The position numbers and the translations under genes are program-made. From Daedaleopsis sinensis (Eukaryota; Basidiomycota; Agaricomycetes; Polyporales; Polyporaceae): 64,000 nt of DNA. The DNA lies in NCBI GenBank assembly GCA_033807695.1, contig CM066311.1, positions 806,001-870,000 of the forward strand, given 5' to 3'. Positions 23,230-33,779 of the stretch are shown in pieces (position 1 is the stretch's first letter; the number at the start of each line of letters is the position of its first letter). The notes beneath the pieces were generated by a model. The model was not told the origin of the DNA. It did no database searches and saw nothing but the letters and a program-made list of their open reading frames with translations.

Positions 23230-24760
23230 AACACGTACCTTCCCCCCTACCTCGACGAGCATGAGGACGCGACGTGACAGTTGTTGTTGTCTGTCCGCCA
23301 GCCATCGTGAGTGTCGCTCACTCACTACCCAGATGCACGCCGTACTGACCAACTCCCAGCTCTTCTAGATGGCGGAGAAACAACGCCGGCGGTATCCTCA
23401 AGCATTCTCGACACGTTCAACGCGTCGGGGACGCGTCCATGTTCCTGGCCGTCAAGGCTAGACCGCACGACGCGTCGAGGACGTGTCAAGACGCGTCACC
23501 CTCCCTCGACTCGTCCGCCCCGACGCAACTCGTCGCGTTCACGAAGGACGCATGGCGGAGTTGTGCACAGGATCCATAAGGTACGCACCTCATCGTTCTG
23601 CTCGCCGGAGAGCTCGTCGCTGACAGGATGTGCAGACAAGCATCCTGGCACGGCGCTGGCGGCGTGGGCGTGCTGTGTGAGCGACATGGCGGGTTCGGGT
23701 GTTGTTTGAGGCTGCGTGGTGAGTGCTGTTCGTGCACATCTTGGAGCTTGCACATACTAACTTCTGTTGTCTTTGGGAAGTCGCCGGCAACGATCTCAGG
23801 CTGTATCCCTGCCACAAGACGCGTCCAAGACGCGTCTTCACGCGTCTTCGTGTCCCTTACCGCGTTTGAGCGCACGGCGTCGCGTCGGGGCGGGGTGGGG
23901 CGGCGACGGGCACGGCAAAGCATCCTGTCGCCCGTCGTTCAGCACACAGCTGGCGAGCACATTAGTACGTACCGTGTTTCATCGCAAACTCACGTACACC
24001 GCTGACATGTGTCCCCATCATAGCAAAGGCACGATCCAGCGATCCTGTCACGGAATCGCGGAGTGTGCGTGGTCTGGGGTACGCACATCGGGGTAAAGGT
24101 ATGTCTGCAGTCCATTTCAGGCGATCGCAATGGCTCACGCAGCTCGTTCACGTACTGACGGTGGCGTTCTGTGCGACAGAACGCCGACGACGTCATCGCT
24201 GAGGTGCTAGAGAAGCAGCCCGACGCGAAGCTTCGCGTGGCACGCGCCAACTCGATTACACGCATTCAGAGGACGCTCCAGAGCTCGACGGACCTCCTGC
24301 TATGCTGCAGAGCTTCCCCGAGGTCGTCGAGAGGGTCGTTCGACGTACCTCAAAGAAGCACAGTTGCAGAGCGGCGGTGCGACATCGCGACTAGGTACGT
24401 ACTTTGACAGTGGATGAAACCCGAGATGAGGGTGACAAATTGGCACTCCAGGGCCGCTGTCGAGACAACTCGCCTGTGCGATGTTTGTGAGCCAGTGCAG
24501 GACCTACATTGCGGCAGTGCTGCTAGCATCGACTCGGTTCGCGGACATCCCTTGGTCAATGCTGGGAGTCGCATGCGACACTGCATCAGGGTACGTACCT
24601 TGGCAGCGAATGGAGGCTCAACATTGAGCGCTGATAAATCGGTGCTTCAGAATCCGATCTTGAGCGACTCACCTGTGCGATGGTGACGTCCATCGCAGAG
24701 CGGCGACACGCCACGTCCGGAGACGGATGTCGACGGCATTCGTGGGCCGTACGTGGCGTC
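23230..24760 (+). pseudogene. Locus A, unit 3: decayed spliced gene of unknown identity
   Basis: This copy is the most informative for the ancestral frame. The exon after the intron ending near 23360 stays open for about 70 codons (for example SSRWRRNNAGGILKHSRHVQ, then APTQLVAFTKDAWRS). A one-base insertion near 23574 then breaks it before the next donor. Clear introns follow: one ends at a TACTAAC branch plus GGGAAG near 23780, and another is 23965-24023 (GTACGT to ATAG). Next comes NADDVIAEVLEKQPDAKLRV, then PPAMLQSFPEVVERVVRR in another frame. The last part, equal to 4990-5280, is largely missing. No family recognised. Confidence 0.33.
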
Positions 24761-25461
24761 GCACTGCTAGCCGTCTCCCGCGAAACCGGCGAGGTCCGTG
24801 GACATGGCTTTCGCACGAGACGTGGATTCACCACAGTGGCGACGCAAGATGGCGCACCTGCGCCATACCGTCAGCTTACAACGCCGCGCCGCGGCCGTCA
24901 ACTGGCGGAGGAGTCCGCCGAGTGCGCACGGCGGCGGCGGCGGCGGCGGTCTAAAACGCATGATTATACGTGCGTACGTACCTTGTGCGTCTGAATCAGA
25001 CGTCGTACACGAGACTGACGTCGCGTCATGGACAGGAAGTCCGGGGACGCGTCCAGGACGACTCGAGTGGTGACGTCACGCGTCAAGCACTCGGGCGCGG
25101 ATTGGAATGACAGCTGGAGTGGGCGGAGGGCAAGAACGACGTCTACGACAGCGGCAGATGCGTGTCATGGGTCGTTCCGAGGCAGGAAATGGTGAGGGAC
25201 GGTCGCAAGATGTGCGGAGAGCATCTATCCGTACGAGTTCTGCGTCGATTCAGACTCGTCCAAGCTCTCTGCGCTGTCTACTCCGAGTCCCTCTCCTCTG
25301 AGTCTCCTTCTCCCCCTCCCCTCCGAGTCCTGTACTCCTCTCTTCTCCTCCTCCTCCCACTCGTAGCCGCACCCGATGTAGTAGCCAACAAAATATATTT
25401 CCTGCTATGTACATGCTGTCTGCGCCCGCCTCTCTGCAGCCCCCCCACCATGTCCCGCCCC

Positions 25462-25545
25462 CACCCTCGACACCTATATACCCCTGCGCACTCTCGACAC
25501 CTATATACCCCTGCGTACGCTTGACACCTATATACCCCTGCGCAC
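25462..25545. repeat. 27-bp minisatellite (unit 3)
   Basis: About three copies, more homogeneous than in units 1 and 2: every repeat here has the CTATATACCCCTGC form. Confidence 0.85.
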
Positions 25546-25560
25546 GCCCTATCTCCCGCT

Positions 25561-26398
25561 TTATTTCTCTGGTGGGCAATCCGTCGCCATCACGGGCATC
25601 AGCGAGCGGCGCCGGCGCACCCTGATCCGCCGCCTCGGCTCACGCTCCCCGCACCTCCGACAGACGTTGTCCTCGTACTTGGAGGTGGTCTGCATGACTG
25701 TCTTCTCCGAGTAGATCTGCTCGGTCGGGAAGTGCAGCAGTGGCCCCCGCGGGGTCGTTACGGCAATGGCCAGAGTCGCCGCATACAGCACCACCACGGC
25801 GTACCACAGCGCAAGGGGTGCCTTTGAGCTTTCATAGAAGGAGGTGACGGGCCCAGGGAGGGGCGTAGTGGGGATGATCGCAAGCGTGGTGAGCAGCGTA
25901 GCGGCCACAAACGTGAGGGCGCTAAGGTGAATAACGGAACGGGAGTGCACCGAGTACGTCTGGTTGATCGCCCGAGCGGCGACGACGAGGGCGTACAGCG
26001 CGAACGCGACGTGCAGGGAGTAGACTGCGATGTTCGCCCTGTCGTCCTCGACGATTGACCAGCCCAGGCAGACGGATTGGATGATGAGGATGGCGGCGAG
26101 GAGGACGGACATGCCGAGTTTCCTCAGACGCATCTGCTCGTGCTCAGTGTCTGGCCGTGAGGGGTGCAAGGAGACGACTCACCCGTCTCCAGAACGCATC
26201 CTCGTCCACAGGGGTCCCGTCCACGAGGTCCTCGGGCTTGGTGACATCGAACGGGTCTCGCGCAAGGGCCTCCTCTCCTTCCGCGAACGTAGGCAGAGCC
26301 GGTTTCTCTACATAGCTCGCAGACCACACGTACGTCGCAAGACTTACTACGAGGGTGACCGCGAGGGCGATGGCGACAGGGAGCTGGTAGTCCGGCAT
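25561..26398 (-). CDS. Stand-alone TMD0 domain of an ABCC-type ABC transporter, unit 3
   Basis: Exons 26398-26183 and 26133-25561 join to the same 262 codons. The intron is 49 nt here, one base longer than in the other units, so reading through it would break the frame. Only splicing restores it, and the splice sites (GTGAGT, GAGCAG) are intact. Amino-acid differences from units 1 and 2 are few and mostly conservative: A to V in helix 1, TE to PA before LPTF, AMSI to GMSV in helix 2, A to V and T to A in helix 3. The five helices, the linker motif and the basic tail are all kept. This copy is probably ancestral because it sits next to the intact PRI1. Confidence 0.75.
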
Positions 26399-26465
26399 GG
26401 GGAAGTTGAACCTGGTCGTGGCCAATGCGCCTAGACGTATGGCAAGAGCCTGAGGCAAGAACGGA

Positions 26466-26485
26466 GTGAACGTTGAACGTTGAAC
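26466..26485 (+). repeat. 20-bp inverted repeat flanking PRI1, left arm
   Basis: GTGAACGTTGAACGTTGAAC here is the exact reverse complement of 29104-29123 on the other side of PRI1. The core is itself close to palindromic. A shorter related TTCAACGTTCAA block is seen near 19960 in unit 3. Confidence 0.7.
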
Positions 26486-26678
26486 ACCGACCAGCTAACA
26501 CCCTGGGATCTAGTCTCGGTACCGGCGCAGAGTCAGGAGGAAAGATGAAATCGAGAGGTCGAGCGTCCTATGTCCGCTGCAATATAACATTGAAATAGCA
26601 GGATGAGCGGTCATGCCGGCGCCGGTATCTTCGGCACCGACAATAATTCCAGATAAGATAAGCTCAAACATCGGAGTA

Positions 26679-27051
26679 TACTCCTCCAGACGGTCCGGGC
26701 ATAGTTTTCACTTTCTCTTCCTTTCTACGCTCCTCACGAGGGGTGGTTAAGCTGGAGACTATACGCACTTATACGCACTAATCCATACTTCGGGATGATC
26801 AAACCGTGAACGTCAAAACATACCTCAGATCAACAAGCGCCGTTGAGTCACCCCTGAGCGTCACTACTCCTCCAGACGGTCCGGGCATAGTTTTCACTTT
26901 CTCTTCCTTTCTACGCTCCTCACGAGGGGTGGTTAAGCTGGAGACTATACGCACTTATACGCACTAATCCATCCTTCGGGATGATCAAACCGTGAACGTC
27001 AAAACATACCTCAGATCAACAAGCGCCGTTGAGTCACCCCCTGAGCGTCAC
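26679..27051. repeat. 186-bp direct duplication next to PRI1 (unit 3 only)
   Basis: The block starting TACTCCTCCAGACGG at 26678 is repeated 186 bp later, with only one or two base changes. Units 1 and 2 have a single block (about 7258-7450 and 17285-17465). It lies between the starts of the TMD0 transcript and the stop of PRI1. Confidence 0.9.
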
Positions 27052-27365
27052 GGATGTAGTAGGAATTGTCCATGCTCGGCGCCCGCGACCGCCGCTCCTG
27101 CTGGCATAGAATGTGTAGCGCGGGTCGTGATATAGAGGCCCAACAACGTGTTACGACCATACAGAACCTCATCCGCAAAGAGCAGAAGAGCGAACAAGGC
27201 GTCGCGACGCGTACGGTCACATGTGACCGGACGCGCCATAACGGGATCTCGATCTCTATTAGCAGAGCGAGGTACCGGCTAAAAGTACAAGAACGCAACA
27301 TATGTGATCAACGACGGAAGAACCTGGTGCGGATTGGTCACCAGGACATATCTGCTCGCTCAGCA

Positions 27366-28881
27366 TCAGTCATGGACGCAGGAGATAACAAGCGAGGGGC
27401 CAAGTTTGGGCGACGCACCTCCTTTCTGCTTCACCTTCCTCGTCTCCTCCATGAGACCCATGACATGCTTGTCGAGCAAGTCGACGTAGGTCCTCAACGA
27501 CGTCCGCTCCCAGTCAGAATGGTGCTCTCCGCCTGCAGTATCTCCGGGCTGCTGAGGCGCGAGCTGATCGAGTTCGCGCAGGAGCTGGCCAACAGTCGGC
27601 ACCCTGGCAGGATCGAACTTGTCGACCGTTCGCGGGTCTACAGGCACACAGACCCGTCCGGTCTTGGGATGTATACAGAAGGGTGCCTTCAACAAGTGGT
27701 TCCGCTTCTTGGAGACCTCGGCGTCGAGTCGTGGATATGTGTACTGCAGGATGATGTCTTCCTTTGCGGCATTCATGATTGACTGTTCCGCGCACTTCAT
27801 GCTTGTGCACAAGACCCGTCATTGGCAAGGCTCACCTGAACGTTTCCATTTCGGTTGCCTTTGCCCCGTTTCTCGCCAATTTCGTCCTCCAGGTCCTGCC
27901 ATTTGTCTTCTGACGACCTGTCGGGCTCGCTCTCCCACTTTTCTCGCAGGTTGGCGACGATGTCTTTGTCCGGGACCAAGTGGAGCAGAGCCTCCCAACC
28001 TTCTTCTGATGCGAAGCAGTTCTGTTTCAAAAGGATGAGGTCGTGAAATACCGGCTCGAGCATCTTGTACGCAGCACTGAGGAAAGAATAAGTCCTCCAA
28101 GGTGAATCCGGGCACGTAGCGAGCACGTACTTTATAGACGGCGGCAGCTGTTTGGCACCCATCCTTTCGTTCACCTTCTTGTGCATCTCCTTCCCCCCAC
28201 TGATGACCGTCAGCCACTTGACCAATGTAGACCGCTCGTCGTCCGTCAGCTCGAGTGCCTCCTTGTCGCTGATCCACAGATGGATCCCGCGCCGCCCCGA
28301 GTACACCCACATCAGGTGCTTGTACCCGAACTGGTCCCGGAGCCCGCGGTCGAGGACGCGCACGGCGACGGCGATGAACGCCCAGCACTTCCGGCAGATG
28401 TCCGCGCCCGAGCAGCACGTGCGGATGGAGTCGTAGTCCGTCATGTCGATATCGAAGACGAGCTCGCGGAGCAGCGGCTTGAACGCGGCCTGCCGGACAG
28501 TCTTCTTGTCTCGAGGCTGCGGCAGGCATCAGTCGGGTGCCCCACTTGTATGCGCGCGTGCTGCGGTGCGCCAATACACGCGACGGGCGTACGCCGCGCA
28601 AACTCGAATGCACGCACCCTGACACTGTACACCGGGCCGATCTCGAAACGCGACGGGTTCATCGTGCACACCTGCTTCTTCAGCTCCTCAACGTCCGCAA
28701 ACGACTGGTAGCGGACATACGAGTCCGAGGGGAGGGTGAACGCAAACTCGCGGTGGGTGAACAGCTTCGTCGGTGCGTGTTCGTGGTTGAGCCATGCGTA
28801 GATCGATTTGAATGGGTACAGTCTTCTGTAGAAGGCGAGCATGACGTCTGGGGTTACTGGTTCTGAGTCTTGGGCGGGCAT
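27366..28881 (-). CDS. PRI1: DNA primase small (catalytic) subunit
   Basis: It makes the RNA primers used by DNA polymerase alpha-primase in nuclear replication. Exons 28881-28618, 28516-28131, 28076-27836 and 27782-27366 give 435 residues, close to the roughly 420 usual in the family. Catalytic aspartates sit in FDIDMTDYD (Asp110 and Asp112). The zinc-binding cysteines follow (Cys122/123, Cys129, Cys132). The nucleotide-binding SGRRGIHLW is at residues 161-169, and NHLLKAPF with HPKTGR lies near residue 325. The 54-nt intron 28130-28077 is a multiple of three without stops, so retention would keep the frame; splicing gives PPSINAAYK. The 3' end borders the duplicated array, and its last 227 bp are the duplicated part. 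Confidence 0.95.
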
Positions 28882-30410
28882 GGTGGATGATGAGAGGACC
28901 GCAGATGATAATAGGTTGGGGAGAGGTGGTGGTAAGAGGCAAGGCGGAGTCGTCGCGATCGCGATTCGAGAGACGCAGGACAGACGCGACGTGACGCCGT
29001 GTCGCGACTGGTAACATGTGACGAGCCGCGGATGGGCGCTAGGCCGTCACGCATCCTTTGTCCATCTCCTGCTATCTTTTGCAGTTCTGCCCCGTACACC
29101 ATGGTTCAACGTTCAACGTTCACTAGCACTCTCAGCGTGTGGTAGCTCTCTATCTTTCCAGCCCTTTACAAAACGCTCTACCTCTGAGATGCACCAAGCG
29201 GGTTGCAGAGGAGTCGGCGGATCTGAAAGTTATCCTGCTCCGAGTCGAATCTTGGTAAGTCATCACCATCATGTGAGGGAGTCGGCGTCGTGCTGGAGTC
29301 GTGCGGTGAATTGCACCCTGTCGCGCCTCGTCTGGCATTCAGAAGATGTACCCATGCCGCCGCCGACGAATCGTGTAGACCGTCGACCGCATCAAGTTTC
29401 AAAATGTCCATATTTCTCGATGTGCAACCGTCAACGCCTGCATCTTGAACAAGAACTTGAAGCGCAGTGTAGCTCGAAATACATTGCGTATGATATTTTT
29501 GTGGCTTTCCCGGAGACTCAGCGCTGAGAGTATAAGTATGACCCACGAGGTTCGTGAACTCGCCGTGCAAGTCTTGGCGGATGGCCACAAGTAGTTGTTG
29601 ACGGCATCGTGCTCTCTAGATCATATTGGTCCTCAGCTCAAGGAGCTGTATACCCTTCGCCTTCGTTATCCCCGGATGGTGAGTGAGTCCTAAATACTGC
29701 ATCGTGCATACTTGTGTTTTCTGAATTTCAACTTAGGGTCTGGCTTCTCTATGACCATCCAGTCGACATATGGCCTCATATGACAGACAGATCAGCGTCA
29801 ACGACGGGAGAACGAGTGAGTATATTCATAGGATTCAGATGTTCCGCACATCTGCCGCACGTTGTATTTCATGCGTGCGCACTGCGCGCGAACTATACTA
29901 ACGCCACAAAGTCTTGGCGTTTCTAACGCCGTTGAAAAGGATCTATCGGTCGTCAACGCCATGTGCCCACCGAGATTTGTACCTGCTGATATGATTGATG
30001 GCTCTGGCACAGCAGATGATTTCACGGTTCTCCGACGTCCAGGTTCCCCGCCCACTTGTGTGCTGAGAAGCACTACGATGAGGCATACTATCCGCTTGTA
30101 GGTGAGGCAAAAATCTGGTTCACAAGTCAGTATATTTCTCTCTGGGTGTACATATGCACATAAACCTCCCGCACGCATGCAGTCTGTAAGAACGACGATC
30201 AACGGTCGGAATGTGATCAGCGCTCGTCAGTCGTAACTTATCTGGATTCTGGAAGTACTCCTAGAGCGGCTTGACCACATGTACATCAACGTCCCGGGAT
30301 CTGCATACGAGGGCGCCGCGAAATTGGTACGTGGATTGAAAGTTGAAACGGCGTTGCAACTTGGATCCTATCGCCATCACGCTGCACTTCCCACAAGGAC
30401 CGGCGGGAGA
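28882..30410. other. Intergenic region between PRI1 and the S41 peptidase
   Basis: About 1.5 kb between two genes that diverge, so it carries both promoters. A minus-strand open frame of 136 codons at 29588-29178 has no recognisable motif or intron pattern. I see no supported gene. Confidence 0.55.
29104..29123 (-). repeat. 20-bp inverted repeat flanking PRI1, right arm
   Basis: Exact reverse complement of 26466-26485. It lies about 220 bp upstream of the PRI1 start codon. Confidence 0.7.
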
Positions 30411-30417
30411 TACGCGC

Positions 30418-30423
30418 TATAAG
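30418..30423 (+). promoter_or_regulatory. TATA-like box of the S41 peptidase gene
   Basis: TATAAG 104 bp before the start codon, followed by a pyrimidine-rich leader (30440-30500), as is common in basidiomycete core promoters. Confidence 0.5.
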
Positions 30424-30521
30424 AGCGCTGATCGTCTTTCGCGACCTCCACTTCCTGCTCCTCCGACCCTTCTCAGCTTCTCTGCACGCTCTGCACTGAG
30501 CTCTTCGCGTCGGTCGCCAGG

Positions 30522-33301
30522 ATGATTGCAGGTCGATTCCTCACGCTCTTTTCTTCGGTCCTTGCTGCGGTCGCGGTCGCGAACGCGAACACGGTCGATG
30601 TGCGCGCAGATGACCCCTGCGCCACCATCGCAAACAAGAAGTGGGTCGCCCCCGCGGACGTGCGCGCGTGCTTCAAGTCCTTCCCCGTCGACCCTGCCGT
30701 GAAGTCGAACGTGAGTGTCTCAATTCACTGTCCATGTGCACTTCCTCCTTCAAACTCGAAGAGCTGACGCGTGGCGCGGCGCGGCTTCAGATCATCGAGG
30801 TCGTCAACAAAACCCTCGCGTTCCACACCTCTGTGAACTACCAGAGGTTCGCGCCCGCACCTTTCACGCTCGACGTGCACGAGGACATTCTCCGGGACCT
30901 CGCTCGTATCAGTAACCAGAAGTACGACAGCGACTTCGACCTGCACGTCGACCTGTCGCGCTCGGTTAAGCGCCTGAACGACGGCCACTGCGCGTATGTT
31001 AACTACTGCTACGATTGTGAGTGTGTGCCTTCGCGGAGTGTCTTCCACGACGCCTGACGACACTGCTACATAGCACTCTTTATATCATACCTTCCCACTC
31101 CTTTGGTCCTCCTTACGGACAAGCTCGGTATCCAGACAGTCCACATCGCTCCGGAGGCGTTCAAGGTAGCCTCGACTGAGTTCCCGGATGAGATCCAGAC
31201 CTGGCAGGACGCACTCCCTGGCGCACTGAAGGACAAACTCGAGTCGGTCAGTCTCATGCCAACGGCGACCTGCGTGTCTGTGCTGAAATCGTGCTGTAGC
31301 TCTCTGGTGCCAAGGTGCTTGGCATCAACGGCCTGGACCCCCTCTTTGCTGTCAACCAGAACGCTGCGATCTCTGGCAGCTACCAGGGCCTTGCGCAGCG
31401 CCAGAACGGGTGTGTACCAGACCGATGCAGAGTCTCTATGTAGTATTCTAACTTGTCGCAGCTACTTCGCGAGCTACCAAGCGGGCACGGCCGGGTGGAC
31501 GTACCTCCTGGGCCAGTTTGCCCAGCAATCGCTCCCCTTGACTGACACCGTCAAGCTCACGATCGTGCGTGTCAACAGCACCAAGATCGAGACCGTCACG
31601 GTGAGTCCACATTATCGCATCAAACCGTCCGAGAACTGACCAACGCGCTGCAAACCTTCTAGCTGCCTTACCGCTCGCGCATCGGCACGACCGCTGTCCC
31701 CTTCACCGACTCCGCGTCGTTCCGCGCGAAAAACTGCGTCGCCGGTACGGGTACGAACGGCGCTAGCTACTACGACTCCCCGGCCGCGAAGCGCGACGAC
31801 GTTGTCGAGGTTCTCCCGAACCCGACGGACAGGTTCCGCCAGGCACCGATGCCGAGTGCAGAGGAGGGGCGCAAGCACCTCGTGAACGTCATGCTCGACG
31901 ACGCGCCTCTGCAGAACGTGGCGCTCCCCCCTGAGCTCGCGCCGACGAACCCGCTGCCCGGCAGCCAGTCCGTCGTGCAGTTCTACATGCTCGACGACAA
32001 GAAGACTGGCGTGCTCGCGCTCGGCAGCTTCTCTGGCGCGAGCTACTCGGTGCTGCTCACGAACCTGCTCAAGGGTCTGCAGAACCTTAAGGACCAGGGT
32101 GCGACGCAGCTGATTGTCGACATTGTGCGTGCCATTTCGGAGCAGTATCTGCTACTAACTCTCTGACGACCTCTCTTGCCAGTCAAACAACGGTGGTGGA
32201 TACATCTGCGTTGCTCACGTCAGTCTTTATCCCCTATGCTCTTTCATGCTAAAGCTGACATACTTTGCATTGTAGTGGCTCCACCGCATCGTCAGTATCG
32301 CACACAATCGACCGTGTATGATTCTCCAGACTCATCTTGTTCGTCCAGATTGTCGGCCCCAAGTCTACCTCCGAGCCCCAGGCTGGCCTCGACACCGAAA
32401 CCCGTGTCAACCCCCTAGCGCAGGAGATCGTCAAGAAGATCGCGGGCGGCGCGGATCCCAAGCACCTCTTGCTCTACAACTCCGGCAACTGGGCGTTCGC
32501 GAACGACTCGCTCATGCCCTTCGACTACGACTGGCTCGCGTCGCCCGTGCAGAAGGATATCAACGGCCGCCCGGACGCGTTCAGCCAGCGCATCGGCCAG
32601 GAGTGCCAGCCGTTCGACTACACCCCGCCCACCCAGGCCCTCTTCGACCCCAAGAACGTCGCGATCGTCGGCAATGGGCGCTGCGCGAGCTCGTGCTCGC
32701 TGTTCACCGTGAGTGTCCCAGGCGAGAGTGTCGTATCCAGTCGGTTTTGTGCTGACTTGCGCGTGTCCGGGGCAGATCACGATGGCGAAGGAGGAGGGCG
32801 TGAAGACCGTCGTGTACGGCGGCTACGACTTCGCGCCCCAGCAGTACTGCGGCACCGTCGGCGGCCAGTCTACCGACTACTCGACTATCGACTCGGAGAT
32901 TAAGTCTGTGGGCCTGAAGAACCACACCCTCGCGCCGCCCGACTTGTAAGCTCTCGCATCGTTGCTGATGCATGATGCCTTGCCGAGCAGAGAGACTGAC
33001 GGATTGTCGCAGCGTGACGAACAGCGTTCAGGGCTTCACCTGGCGCCTCGGCTTCGGTGTCGACAAGCCGAATGAGCCTGAGGGTATGTCCCCGTCTTCC
33101 TCAGAGTGGTGTGGACCGTGTACAGTGAACTGATATCCCGGGCATTCAGAATGGCAGAACCATCCGGCCAATGTCAATCTCCACCTTTCCCCAGAGACGT
33201 ATGTGCTTCCCTGATAACTTTTTGGTCGTGCGCTGACTCTCTTTTGTAGCGTCAGCAACCCCGTTGCGATTTGGAAGTTGGTCGCTGAGAAGGTTTTGTA
33301 G
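30522..33301 (+). CDS. Secreted peptidase S41 family protein
   Basis: Thirteen exons: 30522-30710, 30791-31016, 31074-31246, 31300-31409, 31462-31600, 31663-32124, 32183-32218, 32276-32290, 32349-32708, 32776-32945, 33013-33083, 33150-33198, 33250-33301. They give 683 residues. The first 22 or so form a signal peptide rich in Ala/Val. Family landmarks are GHCAYVNYCYDS with LPTPLVLLTD, INGLDP, the LIVDISNNGGGYI block, and NGRCASSCSLF, which holds the probable catalytic serine of the ClpP/crotonase-like core. This fungal S41 group is usually extracellular; substrates are not known. Exon 8 is only 15 nt (WLHRI), and leaving it out would keep the frame. It diverges from PRI1 and is followed by a same-strand gene. 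Confidence 0.92.
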
Positions 33302-33779
33302 ACGTTAGTTTTGCTACACAACTTGGAGTGTTGCGGGCATCTGGAGTGTGTTGTTGGATTCTATCTTTATCGGACCGGACTTGTACCCTACCAAAATACG
33401 ATCCCTGTAGTAAGCTGTAGTACCACATCTGCGCGGATCTCAAGATACACAGGTTGAGGATATAGTGACCTGCAGCTTCAACTTGCTTCTTGAAGCAACC
33501 ACAGGCTGGCATCCGTTCAAATCCCGTTGTCGGCCTCGCGCCGGCCGGATTGTGCCGAAGGACAAGCTGATGCAAAGCGCCGACAAGTCCCTTTGCTCTT
33601 GCTCATCGTCGTCGTCCATCTTCCACCCACTTTTCCGGGGGTCCCCAACAGCAACTCGTCGATATCTCATCAGATATACGCCGCTCGCCCACCCTCTCAA
33701 CACGAACAACGACGGTCGACACTCGCTCCTCAGCAAACCCCTTTCCCGCTTCGGTCTACCTTCCAAGCTTCAAGCTTCA

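Larger units (their letters stand above)
17883..27592. repeat. Tandem segmental duplication, unit 3 (edge copy, continuous with PRI1)
   Basis: This unit matches units 1 and 2 but is more divergent and shorter between about 24250 and 25400. Its right end is not a junction: sequence continues straight into the rest of PRI1. This suggests it is the ancestral locus and that units 1 and 2 arose from it by duplication. It has its own local additions: a 22-bp direct duplication near 21335-21378 and a 186-bp duplication at 26679-27051. Confidence 0.93.

Noticed and set aside
25561..26458. Frameshift in the unit 3 TMD0 gene
   Set aside because: The extra base lies in a 49-nt intron with good splice sites, and joining the exons restores the full frame.
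29178..29588. Minus-strand open frame of 136 codons upstream of the S41 peptidase
   Set aside because: No recognisable domain, and flanking splice signals do not extend it.
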